The notes beneath the pieces were generated by a model. It worked only from the letters and a program-made list of their open reading frames with translations. It made no database searches and was not told the DNA's origin. From Pseudarthrobacter sulfonivorans (GTDB lineage: Bacteria > Actinomycetota > Actinomycetes > Actinomycetales > Micrococcaceae): DNA of 64,000 bases. The stretch's first letter is position 1. The number at the start of each line of letters is the position of its first letter. Both the position numbers and the translations under genes were made by a program. This document shows positions 63,598 through 64,000 of this stretch, one piece after another. Location: the NCBI RefSeq assembly GCF_001484605.1, contig NZ_CP013747.1:186001-250000 (forward strand). Direction: 5' to 3'.

Positions 63598-64000
63598 TTA
63601 TCCCTTGGGCCGCGCCTTCACCACCAGGAGGGGCTCAAGCTGCGCGGCGAGACGCTCTCGGAGACGTGTGGGAAAGGTTTCAGGTGAAAGCTTGCGGACG
63701 GGCGACCGGCTTATTTCATGAAGGTGCGCCCCGTTGCAGTTCAACGCGACGGTGCGGGCATGCGCTGCGTCCGAAATGTATCCAGCCTGCTGCCCCTCCT
63801 CAAGAATGCGAGTGACGAGGGCCAGGGTGCGGTCCCCCATGGAGATCGCCTGGGCACTCAGGCTGGAAGCATCGTCCAGACCGACCATCATGAATGCCGA
63901 AATGTTCATGGGATCCGAGACGTACATAGACGCGCGGGATTCATAGATGCGGTAGATCCGATCGAGGTAGTCGCGGCCGCTCCCACTTGGGGCGAGGGCG
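63598..64000 (-). CDS. TetR-family regulator, C-terminal part
   Basis: The gene enters from the right edge and ends at 63598. Visible are about 134 residues including SGSGRDYLDRIYRIYESRAS, MYVSDPMNISAFMMVGLDDA, GDRTLALVTRILEEGQQAGY and AARTVALNCNGAHLHEIS-like helices, which look like a TetR ligand domain. The DNA-binding part is outside the window. It is on the same strand as tctC and 122 bases upstream, so it could regulate the Tct and lyase genes. Whether it binds the TGATAG-type sites is unknown. Confidence 0.65.
   Translation of the reverse strand, partial: ALAPSGSGRDYLDRIYRIYESRASMYVSDPMNISAFMMVGLDDASSLSAQAISMGDRTLALVTRILEEGQQAGYISDAAHARTVALNCNGAHLHEISRSPVRKLSPETFPTRLRERLAAQLEPLLVVKARPKG

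Overview
The window looks like a high-GC actinobacterium, most likely a Micrococcaceae (Arthrobacter-type) soil degrader. This is inferred from the aceA/aceB genes, a mycothiol-type DinB-fold protein, SCP-x-like thiolase/DUF35 pairs, Tct and Liv lipoprotein receptors, and long runs of ATGA-overlapped catabolic genes. No rRNA, tRNA, CRISPR array or replication gene was seen. It reads as a catabolic island: acyl-CoA pathways separated by decayed genes and mobile-element remnants.

Layout. 1-13.3 kb: a partial acyl-CoA synthetase, then an acyclic-terpene-utilisation (Atu)-like operon (acyl-CoA dehydrogenase, carboxylase beta and alpha subunits, AtuA-type protein, hydratase), a TetR repressor, a DinB-fold protein and two more acyl-CoA dehydrogenases. 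Four of these promoter regions share a TGACT-N4-(A/G)GTCA inverted repeat. 13.5-17.1 kb: two IS110-family elements head to head, both broken, flanked by thiolase 5' scraps. 17.1-28.1 kb: a minus-strand operon of TetR, Liv-type ABC importer, hydratase, CaiB CoA-transferase, thiolase-fold protein without the catalytic Cys, DUF35 protein and phosphotriesterase-like hydrolase, divergent from a beta-keto acid cleavage enzyme (BKACE). 28.1-31.6 kb: broken acetoacetate CoA-transferase genes, a thiolase 5' fragment, a decayed Tn3-family transposase and a decayed hydratase. 31.6-33.5 kb: an intact thiolase-SDR pair with two palindromic operators.

34-37.2 kb: glyoxylate shunt genes aceA and aceB, separated by a perfect 19-bp hairpin. 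38.9-41.7 kb: a DUF5058 membrane protein, a second membrane protein and an M20 amidohydrolase, probably an uptake-and-hydrolysis unit. 41.7-45.3 kb: gene debris (MFS, cupin, alcohol dehydrogenase, HpcH/HpaI aldolase) around an intact succinate-semialdehyde-type dehydrogenase. 45.3-50.6 kb: SMP-30 lactonase and an orphan TctC receptor, divergent from a zinc alcohol dehydrogenase and a ThDP enzyme. 50.7-52.5 kb: IS110 remnant and non-coding debris. 52.5-64 kb: a minus-strand series of TetR (partial), TctCBA, CMD-family protein, phosphotriesterase-like hydrolase, SDR, alpha/beta hydrolase, MaoC hydratase, CaiB CoA-transferase, aldehyde dehydrogenase and CitE-type lyase. This lyase set resembles itaconate/mesaconate/citramalyl-CoA chemistry. 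An unusual long operator (TGATAG arms around a central ACTCC/GGAG element) occurs at 47.28, 47.52 and 57.17 kb and links the last two blocks.

Together the genes import organic acids, open lactones or esters, oxidise alcohols and aldehydes, activate acids to CoA thioesters, and cleave them to acetyl-CoA, acetoacetate or pyruvate. The glyoxylate shunt would then allow growth on the acetyl-CoA produced. Actual substrates cannot be read from sequence. Functions rest on reading translated motifs by eye, without database searches.
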